Below are positions 16,683 through 24,252 of a stretch of DNA of 28,847 bases, piece after piece. The DNA is taken from assembly GCA_030266525.1 (NCBI GenBank), contig JAJDIC010000019.1:1-28847 (forward strand), written 5' to 3'. The notes beneath the pieces were generated by a model. That model saw nothing but the letters and a program-made list of their open reading frames with translations. It was not told the DNA's origin and made no database searches. A program made the position numbers and the translations under genes. This DNA comes from Desulfovibrio sp. OttesenSCG-928-G15. Its GTDB lineage: Bacteria; Desulfobacterota; Desulfovibrionia; Desulfovibrionales; Desulfovibrionaceae. Numbering within the stretch: position 1 is the first letter of the stretch; every line of letters starts with the position of its first letter.

Positions 16683-17987
16683 ATGCTGGAAGACGCAATA
16701 TTATCACTTCTGATACTTGTCATCATGCTCACCCTTGGTGCGCCGCTTCCCTTCTGCTTTGGCGGAGCGCTGATGTACATGAGTGTTTTTACCACGGTTT
16801 CCATGAAAGGCATGCTCATGTGGGCCTTGCAGCAAATACTCAGCCCGGTGCTGCTCTGCGTGCCGCTGTTTATTTTTGCCGGAAGCCTGATGAGTGAAAG
16901 CGGCATCGCGAGGTATTTGCTGGACCTTGTCGATACCTTTGTCGGTCGCATCCGGGGCGGGCTTGGGGTGGTTGCCGCCATTACCTGCGCCATTATCGGC
17001 GCCATTTCCGGAAGCGGCTTTACAGGTGTTGCCGCCATAGGCCCCATTCTTATTCCGCGAATGGTGGAAAAGGGCTACCCGCGCGGTTACGCGGCGGCGC
17101 TTATTACCGACTCATCCATTCTTGGCCTGCTCATTCCGCCAAGCGTGATCATGATTGTGTTCGGCTGGGTTACTGAAACATCCATCCTTGCCTGCTTTCT
17201 GGCTACCGTATTTCCCGGCCTGCTGATCATGGCGCTGTTTTCCATCATCAATCTGGTATGGGCGCGCCGCTTCCCGCTGGTGCTTGAGCCCAAGCTCAGC
17301 CCGCCGGAAATGCGCAAGCAGATAAGCACGCGCGGCGTGCGGGCCTTGCCCGCCCTGGTCATGCCGATCATCATACTCGGCGGCATTTACGGGGGCATTG
17401 TCACCCCGACGGAAGCAGCCGCGGTGGCTGTGGTTTACGCCATTCCGGTAGGTTTTTTCATCTACAAGGGGCTTACGGTAAAAAGCTATACCGCCATTGC
17501 CAAGGAATCTGCCGTGTCTGTCGGCTCGATCATGCTGATGATCTTTTTCAGCCTCATGCTCAGCCAGACCTACACCATGCTGCGCATTCCCCAGGCCATT
17601 GTGGAAGGCGTGTTTGAAATTACCACAAATACCACGGTCCTGCTGATCATGGTCAACCTGGTGTTGCTGTTCGTCGGCATGATTGTCAACGACATCACCG
17701 GCATGATTCTGGTGGCCCCCCTGCTGTTACCGCTGGTGGTAGCCATAGGCATACACCCCATACATTTTGCCGCGATCATCGGCGTAAACCTGGCTGTGGG
17801 CGGCGTAACACCGCCATACGCCAGTATACTCTACCTCGGCATGCGCATCGGCAAGGTGGAATTTCATGAAATAGTCGGACCGGCCATGGTTTTCGTCCTG
17901 CTGGGCTATATGCCCGTGGTTTTACTGACGTCATTCTGGCCGCCCCTGTCTCTGTATCTGCCCGGACTCATGGGCTTTTTGGGATAA
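16683..17987 (+). CDS. dctM: TRAP transporter large permease subunit (DctM type)
   Basis: 434-residue large TRAP membrane subunit with about twelve membrane segments. Family hallmarks visible are CVPLFIFAGSLMSESGIARYLLDL, GLGVVAAITCAIIGAISGSG, LIPRMVEKGYPRGYAAALI, SILGLLIPPSVIMIVFGWVTETSI, GGIYGGIVTPTEAAAVAVVYA and GVNLAVGGVTPPYA. The start ATG 16683 has AAGGA about 7 bases upstream, overlapping the end of dctQ; the longer frame from 16608 lies inside dctQ. The substrate cannot be read from the permease, but the downstream reductase-like genes suggest a glycine-like or amine compound. Confidence 0.94.
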   Translation: MLEDAILSLLILVIMLTLGAPLPFCFGGALMYMSVFTTVSMKGMLMWALQQILSPVLLCVPLFIFAGSLMSESGIARYLLDLVDTFVGRIRGGLGVVAAITCAIIGAISGSGFTGVAAIGPILIPRMVEKGYPRGYAAALITDSSILGLLIPPSVIMIVFGWVTETSILACFLATVFPGLLIMALFSIINLVWARRFPLVLEPKLSPPEMRKQISTRGVRALPALVMPIIILGGIYGGIVTPTEAAAVAVVYAIPVGFFIYKGLTVKSYTAIAKESAVSVGSIMLMIFFSLMLSQTYTMLRIPQAIVEGVFEITTNTTVLLIMVNLVLLFVGMIVNDITGMILVAPLLLPLVVAIGIHPIHFAAIIGVNLAVGGVTPPYASILYLGMRIGKVEFHEIVGPAMVFVLLGYMPVVLLTSFWPPLSLYLPGLMGFLG

Positions 17988-18010
17988 GGCGGGAACAAAC
18001 ACCCCATACC

Positions 18011-18033
18011 GCCGGTCTGCCCGGCACATTTTT
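18011..18033 (+). terminator. Small hairpin plus T run between dctM and dctP
   Basis: GCCGG-TCTGC-CCGGC (18011-18025) is followed by ACATTTTTC. It is short for a full terminator. It may act as a partial terminator for the permease transcript or as a 5' cap that favours higher yield of the binding-protein mRNA. Confidence 0.4.
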
Positions 18034-18047
18034 CAAAGGAGGCTCCA

Positions 18048-19046
18048 ATGCTTAAAAAGATCCTCGTTGTAACGGCAATCATGTCACTTACCGCCAGCTC
18101 TGCCCTGGCAGCGGAAAAAACCATGGAGTGGAAGCTTTCCACCATTCGCCCTTCTGGCACTTCCGTGGATAAGGACGCCAAGGCCTTTGCGGAAAAGGTC
18201 AAAGAAAAAACCAACGGTCGCATCAACATCACCGTTTACCCCAACTCCCAGCTTGGCGACTATCAGGTCGTGCAAGAGCGCATCAGCGTGGGATCTGTGG
18301 AAATGGCCATTCAGCCCATCAGCACCACCGTGGACAAGCAAATGCAACTGCTCAACATGCCCTACCTGGTGAAGGACTGGGATTCGCTGAAGAAAAACTA
18401 TCTTACCGGCACCCCCTTCATGAACTGGGCTGCGGGACGCTTTGACCGCCAGGACATCAAGCTTCTGGCGACCTGGCCCGTATATTTTGGCGGCACAGCC
18501 CTGACCAAGGAACCGCCCAGCCCCGGCGACCCCTCTGTTCCCAAAAACCTCAAGGCGCGCGTCATTCCGCAAAAGTCCTTTGAACTGCTCGCCACTTCAC
18601 ACGGCTATCTGGCCACGCCCCTGCCCTTTGCCGAAACCTTCACCGCGCTGCAGACCGGCATCGTGGAAGGCGCGTTCGGCGCAGGAGCCGAGGGGTATTA
18701 CTCCAACTTCCGCGACGTGCTCAAGTTTTATGTACCCTCCAACACCCACGTGGAACAGTGGTATGTCATCCTGAACAAGGAAATATGGGAGTCCCTCTCT
18801 GACGCAGACAAGGCCGCGGTTGAAGAAGCAGCCAAGGAAATGGAAACCAACCGCATCGCAAAAGCCCCTGAAGAAACCAAGGAATTTGAAAAGAAACTTG
18901 ACGAATATGGCGTAAAAGTGCTGCCGCTCACCCCGGAAGAACTGGGCAAACTGGCCGAAGCAGCCCGCAAGCTCATTTTCCCGGAAATTCGCAATGCCAT
19001 CGGGGAAAAAGAGTTTGATGAAGCCATAAAGAACGTTGTGGAATAA
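18048..19046 (+). CDS. dctP: TRAP transporter periplasmic substrate-binding protein (DctP type)
   Basis: 332-residue periplasmic solute receptor. Residues 1-22 are a Sec signal peptide, MLKKILVVTAIMSLTASSALAA, with a cleavage site after ALA-A. The mature part shows DctP features: WKLSTIRPSGTSVDKDAKAFAEKV, GRINITVYPNSQLGD, EMAIQP, and KNLKARVIP, where R171 is the usual carboxylate-binding arginine, then PLPFAETFTALQTGIVEGA. The conserved arginine implies a carboxylate-bearing ligand, which would suit glycine, sarcosine, betaine or another organic acid. Strong ribosome site AAAGGAGG before ATG 18048. It follows the permeases and precedes the reductase genes by 33 bases. Confidence 0.94.
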   Translation: MLKKILVVTAIMSLTASSALAAEKTMEWKLSTIRPSGTSVDKDAKAFAEKVKEKTNGRINITVYPNSQLGDYQVVQERISVGSVEMAIQPISTTVDKQMQLLNMPYLVKDWDSLKKNYLTGTPFMNWAAGRFDRQDIKLLATWPVYFGGTALTKEPPSPGDPSVPKNLKARVIPQKSFELLATSHGYLATPLPFAETFTALQTGIVEGAFGAGAEGYYSNFRDVLKFYVPSNTHVEQWYVILNKEIWESLSDADKAAVEEAAKEMETNRIAKAPEETKEFEKKLDEYGVKVLPLTPEELGKLAEAARKLIFPEIRNAIGEKEFDEAIKNVVE

Positions 19047-19079
19047 CCGGTAAAGCAAACGCAAGGAGGTTGTCTTTCT

Positions 19080-20372
19080 ATGGATTCCTATCTGCTTCAC
19101 CGCGTCGCTGTCAGGGACGTGCAAATGGCGGCCGCAAGCAAAGTTGAAAACGGTGTTCTGCACATCAATGAAGAGGAGCTTTGCGCCCTCATCCTGCAGG
19201 ATCGCCATATACATAGTGTTACAATAGAACTCGCCCGCCCGGGAGAGAGCAAGCGCATAGTGCCCATCAAGGACGTCATTGAGCCGCGCGCGAAAATCAG
19301 CACTGATATCGACGTGTTTCCCGGCGTGGAAAGCGACCCCAATTACATCGCGGGTACCGGCGAAACCGTGGTTCTTGATGGCGTGTGCGTTATCACTTCC
19401 GGCCCTCTGGTCAACTTTCAGGAAGGCCTGGTGGATATGAGCGGCCCTGGCGCGGACTTTTGCGTGTTTTCAAAAAAATGCAACGTCGTACTGGTGATGG
19501 AAGCACGCGAAGGCATAACAAAGCATGAACATGAAAAGGCTGTCCGCCTTGCGGGCATCCGCGCGGCCCGCTACCTTGGCGCTCTTGGCAGAGCCGCCAC
19601 ACCCGATAAAACCGACACCTACCCCGTTATCAACCCCTTTGCCGCAGGCGCGCAGCACCCCGGCCTGCCAAAGGTTTTGTATGTATGCCAGGTAATCGCC
19701 CAAGGCCTTTTGCACGACAACTACCTGTACGGGCTAAACGCCCAGGGCTGCCTGCCGCTGCTCATGCGCCCCACGGAATTCTTTGACGGGGCCGTTATCA
19801 GCGGCAACTGCGCCGCCCCATGCCACAAGCACAGCACCTTTCATTACCAGAACAACCCCATTGCCGAAGATCTGCTTGCCGAGCACGGCAAGAGCATCAA
19901 CTTTGTGGGAGTGCTGGCCGCGCCTGTACGCACCGCTTTTGTGGAAAAAGAGCGTATTGGCCGCCAGATCCACAAAATAGCCGAAATGCTGGGAATAGAA
20001 GGGGCAATCGTATCCGAAGACGGCGGCGGCAACCCGGAAGCCGACCTGATGCTGCTGACCCGGCTTTTTGAAAAAAGCGGCATAAAAACCGTGCTGGTTA
20101 CCGATGAATACGCCGGTTCCGACGGCGCTTCCCCTGGCCTTGCAGACGTTACGCCAGAAGCGGACGCCGTGGTTACCAACGGCAACGGCAACCAACGCGT
20201 AGTGCTGCCGCCCATGCAGCAAACCATCGGCGTGCTGGCGACGGTAGAGCGTATTACCGGCGGCCACGCAGGCGGACTGCTCCCGGATGGTTCTGTGGAT
20301 ATGGAGATAGCGGGCATCATGGGTTCCACAAACGAACTCGGCCTGGAAAACCTGAAAACCGTTGCCATATAA
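19080..20372 (+). CDS. Glycine/sarcosine/betaine reductase component B, proprotein subunit (GrdE/G/I type)
   Basis: 430-residue proprotein of component B of the glycine/sarcosine/betaine reductase family. Component B binds the amine substrate as a Schiff base on a pyruvoyl-type carbonyl made by self-cleavage at a cysteine. The family match is clear: VENGVLHINEEELCALIL, SVTIELARPGES, VIEPRAKI, FQEGLVDMSGPGADF, GLLHDNYLYG, PTEFFDGAVISGNC with C244 at the expected cleavage point, EDGGGNPEADL, VTDEYAGSDGAS and IMGSTNELGLENL. Cleavage would yield parts of about 243 and 187 residues. Substrate class (glycine, sarcosine, betaine or other) cannot be decided by eye. GGAGG lies 10 bases before ATG 19080. 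The selenoprotein subunit follows after 17 bases. Confidence 0.9.
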   Translation: MDSYLLHRVAVRDVQMAAASKVENGVLHINEEELCALILQDRHIHSVTIELARPGESKRIVPIKDVIEPRAKISTDIDVFPGVESDPNYIAGTGETVVLDGVCVITSGPLVNFQEGLVDMSGPGADFCVFSKKCNVVLVMEAREGITKHEHEKAVRLAGIRAARYLGALGRAATPDKTDTYPVINPFAAGAQHPGLPKVLYVCQVIAQGLLHDNYLYGLNAQGCLPLLMRPTEFFDGAVISGNCAAPCHKHSTFHYQNNPIAEDLLAEHGKSINFVGVLAAPVRTAFVEKERIGRQIHKIAEMLGIEGAIVSEDGGGNPEADLMLLTRLFEKSGIKTVLVTDEYAGSDGASPGLADVTPEADAVVTNGNGNQRVVLPPMQQTIGVLATVERITGGHAGGLLPDGSVDMEIAGIMGSTNELGLENLKTVAI

Positions 20373-20389
20373 CGCGTGAGAGGCATGCA

Positions 20390-21700
20390 ATGAGCAAAGC
20401 AAAAACCATTCACTACCTGAATCAGTTCTACGGCCAGATAGGTGGCGAGGACAAAGCGGGTGAGCCTCTGCAAACGCTTGACGGCGTAAAGCCGGTGGGC
20501 GCGCAAATAGCAGCCGCCTTTGGCGACAGCGTGGAAATAACCAAAACCATTATCTGCGGTGACAACTACGCGGCAGAGCATATGGAAGAGGTGATCAAAG
20601 AGGTAATCGGCATTCTGAAAAGCGAAGGGGCGAACTTTTTTGTGGCCGGGCCTTCGTTTGGCGCGGGTCGTTACGGCATGGCCTGCGCAAGCTTGTGCCA
20701 GGCTGTAAGCAAGGAACTTGGTATCCCGGTAATCACGGCCATGAACCCTGTAAGCCCCGGTGTGGATATTGCCAAGCGTGACATTTTCATTGTCCGTACG
20801 GAAGATTCCGCCAGAGACATGAAAAACGCCCTCTCCGGCATGGCCCGCCTTGGCAACAAACTGCTGGCGGGCGAAGCAATCGGCTCGCCGGAGGAAGAAG
20901 GGTACATTCCCAGAGGCATACGCATCAACGTGCGTGAAGAAAAACGCGGTTCGCGCCGGGCTGTGGACATGCTGGTGAAAAAGCTCAAAGGCGAACCCTT
21001 TGTGACCGAGTTGCCCATGCCGGTGTTTGACCACGTACCCCCGGCCCCGGCCGTCAAGGACCTTAAAAACGCAATTATCGCCATCGGCACGGAAGGCGGC
21101 ATAGTGCCCAAGGGCAACCCGGACCGCATAGAGGCGCACAACGCTTCCAAGTGGCGCTGCTACAGCCTGGCCGGAATAGAAAAACTTGCCAAAGGCGAAT
21201 ACGAAGTTGCGCACGGCGGTTACGACCCTGTTCCTGCGAATGAAAACCCCAACCGCGTGCTCCCGCTGGACGTGGCCCGCGCCTGCCGTAAGGAAGCCGC
21301 TTTTGGCGAACTCTTTAACGGCTATCCGGTTACGGTGGGCAACGTAACTGCCGTGCGCTCAGCGGAAAAATACGGTCGCGAAATGGGCGAAATGCTCAAA
21401 AAGGAAAAGGTGGACGGCATAGTCCTTACCTCTACCTGAGGAACCGGAACGCGTTGCGGAGCAACGCTTGCGAGAGAAATAGAACGTTGTGGAATTCCCG
21501 CCGCCCTCATAACTGCCGTGCCGCCCATCGCTTTGACTGTGGGAGCCAACCGCGTGGTTCGCGGTATAGCCATACCCACTCCCATAGGCAAGCCGGATGA
21601 TGAACCGGAAACGGAATATACCCTCAGAAAGGCTCTCTTTGAACTGGCGCTCAAGGCTCTTGCCACAGACATACAGGAGCAGCAAACCTTTGAACTCTGA
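20390..21700 (+). CDS. Glycine/sarcosine/betaine reductase component B selenoprotein (GrdB/F/H type), UGA read as selenocysteine
   Basis: 436-residue selenoprotein. The frame meets TGA at 21437-21439 but continues with family sequence to TGA at 21698-21700, so residue 350 is selenocysteine: ILTST-U-GTGTRCGAT is the known redox motif of this subunit. Other stretches: HYLNQFYGQIGGEDKA, ICGDNYAAEH, VAGPSFGAGRYG, VNPVSPGVD-like MNPVSPGVDIA, EEEGYIPRGIR, GSRRAVDMLVKKLKGE, GTEGGIVPKGNPDRIE, AHGGYDP and, after the UGA, PIALTVGANRVV and ALKALATDIQ. In GrdB the motif is UxxCxxC; here the middle position is Gly353 and only C356 remains. The enzyme cleaves the substrate C-N bond and passes a carboxymethyl-selenoether to component A. 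No grdA, grdC or grdD lies in the window. Ribosome site GAGAGG before ATG 20390. Confidence 0.93.
21437..21467 (+). promoter_or_regulatory. UGA codon and bacterial SECIS-like hairpin
   Basis: Eleven bases after the UGA, GCGTTGC (21451-21457), loop GGA, GCAACGC (21461-21467) form a perfect seven-pair stem. Position and loop G match bacterial SECIS elements, which bind SelB to insert selenocysteine. The hairpin is also coding. Confidence 0.85.
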
Positions 21701-22067
21701 TCTGCTTGTGCTTTCCAACAACCCGCTGGTATGGGACCATGCGGGCAAAGCCTGCCACAGGGTGGAAGGCCCGGCACTCTCTGTGCTGTATGAATGCCTG
21801 AAGCTCATTGCCGCCGCCGGGTACGTCCTGTACACCCACCCGGCGGCAGGCAATGCAAGGCTTGCCCACAACCCCTTTCGCACGCTTATCGTAAAGCGGG
21901 CAACCGCCTCGGCAGAACAACAGCAAAGAGATAGTGCCTGTCTGGAATACTTTCTGGAAAAACTCGAAGCGCTCGGCGGCGATGTGCCGCCGGACACTGT
22001 GGAGGATTATCGTAGCGTAGACTACGGGCTGTTTCTCGGCATGTTGCCGGGAGATACCTTGCAATAA
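21690..22067 (+). CDS. grdX: GrdX family protein
   Basis: 125-residue protein of the GrdX family, small proteins of unknown function found in glycine/sarcosine/betaine reductase operons. Shared features are the start VLSNNPLVWD, RVEGPALSVL, GYVLYTHPAAGNARLAHNPFRTLIV and the end DYRSVDYGLFL. I use TTG 21690, which overlaps the selenoprotein stop by 11 bases, with AGGAG 10 bases upstream inside that gene. This gives NSDLLVLSNNPLV; the longer frame from 21597 would lie inside the selenoprotein gene. Presence of GrdX supports a true reductase locus. It is the last gene before the hairpin at 22084. Confidence 0.85.
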   Translation: MNSDLLVLSNNPLVWDHAGKACHRVEGPALSVLYECLKLIAAAGYVLYTHPAAGNARLAHNPFRTLIVKRATASAEQQQRDSACLEYFLEKLEALGGDVPPDTVEDYRSVDYGLFLGMLPGDTLQ

Positions 22068-22083
22068 CGGCTTTCGGTCAATA

Positions 22084-22125
22084 CACACGCCGCCCGTACT
22101 CTTTTACGAGTACGGGCGGCGTGTG
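22084..22125. terminator. Perfect 18-bp hairpin at the end of the reductase operon
   Basis: CACACGCCGCCCGTACTC (22084-22101), loop TTTTAC, GAGTACGGGCGGCGTGTG (22108-22125). The stem is perfect but no T run follows on either strand (CAACTCTTCCCC on plus). It may still end transcription between the convergent operons, or protect the 3' end of the mRNA. Confidence 0.7.
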
Positions 22126-22203
22126 CAACTCTTCCCCTCCCAAAGGGAGCAAAGCAGCGCTGCTGCACTTCCCTCTCTTCTTATGTCCCTGCACCAGCAC
22201 TAT

Positions 22204-22770
22204 CTAAGTGAGGACCATGCGTTTTTCCCCTGCCTGATACACTTCCGACAGCTTGGCGTATGTTTTGGCGAGGTCTTGCAGGCGTTTTTTTGCCGCTTGC
22301 GGGTCGGGTTGCGCGTCCGCCAGATCGGCCAGGGCCTGCCAGGAAAAATAGGCGTTGCTCGGGGCGGGGGTATCTGTGCCGAATAGCTCGCGAATCATTT
22401 TCATGTCATGAGGAATGTTGAAGGCGTCTTTGGTGTCCTGATAGCCGAAGAGGTAATAGATTTCCCGAAAGCCGGACCAGGCAAGGGCAGAGGCGCACAT
22501 GCAGCAAGGCTGATGGGTGGAAATAAAAATGCAATCGGCAGGGTCGGGATGGCCCTGTTTTTCGTAAAACATCTTGATGGTGTATACCTCTCCATGCCAG
22601 AGGGGTGAAAAGGCCTCGTGGTTGGTTTCCGCCAGCACCAGAGAAAGGTCGCTCTTACGGATGACCGCCGCGCCAAACACCTTGGAGCCGGTTTCAACCG
22701 CCTTGGCTGTGCGCGGTACGATATCACACTCAATTACGTCCAGGATGCGCGTGAAAAGTGCTTCTGTCAT
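22204..22770 (-). CDS. Zinc-dependent nucleoside/base deaminase (cytidine deaminase-like fold)
   Basis: 188-residue member of the CMP/dCMP-type zinc deaminase family. The metal site is HGE (WHGEVYTI, about residues 69-71) and PCCMC (THQPCCMCASAL), that is H-x-E plus P-C-x-x-C; the Glu is the proton shuttle. Most relatives, such as TadA and guanine deaminase of B. subtilis type, have HAE; here Ala is Gly. ATG 22770 has AAGGAG 9 bases upstream; the longer frame to 22869 overlaps the upstream gene. It lies 25 bases after the amidohydrolase-type guanine deaminase and in its operon, so a purine or a related aminated base is a sensible substrate, but the exact one is unknown. Confidence 0.82.
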   Translation of the reverse strand: MTEALFTRILDVIECDIVPRTAKAVETGSKVFGAAVIRKSDLSLVLAETNHEAFSPLWHGEVYTIKMFYEKQGHPDPADCIFISTHQPCCMCASALAWSGFREIYYLFGYQDTKDAFNIPHDMKMIRELFGTDTPAPSNAYFSWQALADLADAQPDPQAAKKRLQDLAKTYAKLSEVYQAGEKRMVLT

Positions 22771-22795
22771 TCTTGTTTCTCCTTGAAAACACGGG

Positions 22796-24109
22796 TTAGA
22801 CGGTGCGCCCGGCAAGATCGTCAAAAAGGCAGTTTCCCCGGACAAATTTCGCTTTGATATGGGAATCATCCGAATAATATATCACTCGCGCAAGGCGCTC
22901 GGACAAATTCAGGGCAAAAGGCGAGGCAAGGTTCTCTTCGCCCAGCACCAGGGCGTCAAACTCGCAGCCGGGTGCAAAACTGCCGCAGAAGCCGCTGCCG
23001 GCTTCGGCAAAAAACGCCCCGCCACCGACCGTGCCGAGATAAAATGCCTCCTCCAGCGTAAGCGGTGCATCTTCCGGCGCGACAAGGCAGTTGCGCAGTT
23101 TGGAAACCTGCACGGCATCGGTCATGGCCCGGAAAATGGAGAGGTGGCAGCCTCCTGCCATGTCGCTGCCAAGGCCCATTTTCAGGCCTGCGTCAAGGTA
23201 GCGGCGGGCCGGGGCAATGCCGGAAGACAGGTTCATGTTCGACTGCGGGCAGTGGGCCACAAAGGTGCCCTCTTCGCGCAGCATGGCGCTTTCTTCTTCC
23301 TCAAGCCAGACGCAATGGGCCATGATTGTCGGGCCGTCCTGCCCGAGCATGCCGTAGCGACGGTAGGCGTCTGCATAGCCTGAGGCGGTGGGGCACAGTT
23401 CACGCACCCAGGCGGTTTCGCTCCGGTTTTCCGAAAGGTGCGATTGCAGGGGCAGACGGTGCTCCTTGCGCAATACCGCCAGCCTTTGCAGTAAATCGTC
23501 AGAGCATGAGGGGATGAAGCGCGGCGTCAGTATGGGGGCGGTGTTAGCGTATGCGCCCCTTGTTCGCTCCAGCCAGGCCAGGGTTTCGGCGGCGGAGGTT
23601 TCAGCGTCTTTTTCTTGCAGCCCGGCATAGCTGTTGCGGTCCATGTTCACCTTGCCGACAAAGCTGACCAGCCCGGAAGCTTCCAGCAGGTCCATCAGAA
23701 GTTCCGTTGCCGGAACGTGCCGGGTGGCGAATATGCAGGCTCTGGTACTCGGGCCGCGGCGCAGGGCATCCACAAACAGGGCATAGGCGCGCTCTGCGTA
23801 AGCAAGCTCCGCGTATTTCGCTTCTTCGGGAAATGTACGCTGCGCGAGCCATTCCAAAAGTTCCAGGTCCATGCCAAAGCCGCGAAAGGCGTATTGCGGG
23901 GCATGGGCGTGCAAATCCACCAGACCGGGAATGACCAGCTTGCCGCTGTAATCGTGCAGGGGCAGGGCCGCATATTGTTGCGGCAATTCGGCAAAGGCTC
24001 CCTCGCTTCTGCCGTTCACACACACGGCGTAGCCGCTGGGTAAGCAGAGAAGTTCCCGGGCGTTCTTGCTGAAACATATATCGCCCTTGATCACAAAACT
24101 GTATCCCAT
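22796..24109 (-). CDS. guaD: Guanine deaminase (amidohydrolase family)
   Basis: 437-residue amidohydrolase matching GuaD, which converts guanine to xanthine and ammonia. Metal and catalytic residues: H67 and H69 in PGLVDLHAHAPQ, H224 in LQSHLSEN with E227 as proton shuttle, H265 in MAHCVWLE and D316 in GLGSDMAGG. The stretches LLEWLAQRTFPEEAKYAE, GKVNMDRN and ILTPRFIPSCS are GuaD-specific in pattern and argue against SsnA or atrazine hydrolases. AAGGAG lies 7 bases before ATG 24109. The 5' leader carries a purine-riboswitch-like element, and the gene sits just after purine permeases and xanthine dehydrogenase, so the xanthine formed can feed that enzyme. Confidence 0.92.
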   Translation of the reverse strand: MGYSFVIKGDICFSKNARELLCLPSGYAVCVNGRSEGAFAELPQQYAALPLHDYSGKLVIPGLVDLHAHAPQYAFRGFGMDLELLEWLAQRTFPEEAKYAELAYAERAYALFVDALRRGPSTRACIFATRHVPATELLMDLLEASGLVSFVGKVNMDRNSYAGLQEKDAETSAAETLAWLERTRGAYANTAPILTPRFIPSCSDDLLQRLAVLRKEHRLPLQSHLSENRSETAWVRELCPTASGYADAYRRYGMLGQDGPTIMAHCVWLEEEESAMLREEGTFVAHCPQSNMNLSSGIAPARRYLDAGLKMGLGSDMAGGCHLSIFRAMTDAVQVSKLRNCLVAPEDAPLTLEEAFYLGTVGGGAFFAEAGSGFCGSFAPGCEFDALVLGEENLASPFALNLSERLARVIYYSDDSHIKAKFVRGNCLFDDLAGRTV

Positions 24110-24178
24110 CGCTTTTCTCCTTACAGACCGGGTCGGGGCCAGACTTGCCGGACCCGGGCAATCCCCTTATCCCTTTCT

Positions 24179-24252
24179 AAAAACAACTACCGTAACAGCA
24201 ACCACAAAGTGCGTTTTCACGCAATCCTTGTAGTCAGCTATTACGGTAGCTG
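24179..24252 (-). terminator. Expression platform of the riboswitch: terminator exclusive with the aptamer
   Basis: Minus strand CAGCTACCGTAATAGC (24252-24237, covering aptamer P3 and its loop) pairs over 16 bases, with two G-U pairs, with GCTGTTACGGTAGTTG (24199-24184). Five T follow directly (24183-24179). Between the arms is a small hairpin, TGCGT-GAAA-ACGCA. Aptamer and terminator cannot form together, so ligand binding should allow read-through: an ON switch, like the adenine pbuE type. Confidence 0.75.

Noticed and set aside
21440..21700. Region after the UGA as a separate small gene or the selenoprotein gene as a pseudogene
   Set aside because: The reading frame continues with family sequence and a SECIS-like stem follows the UGA, so selenocysteine insertion explains it.
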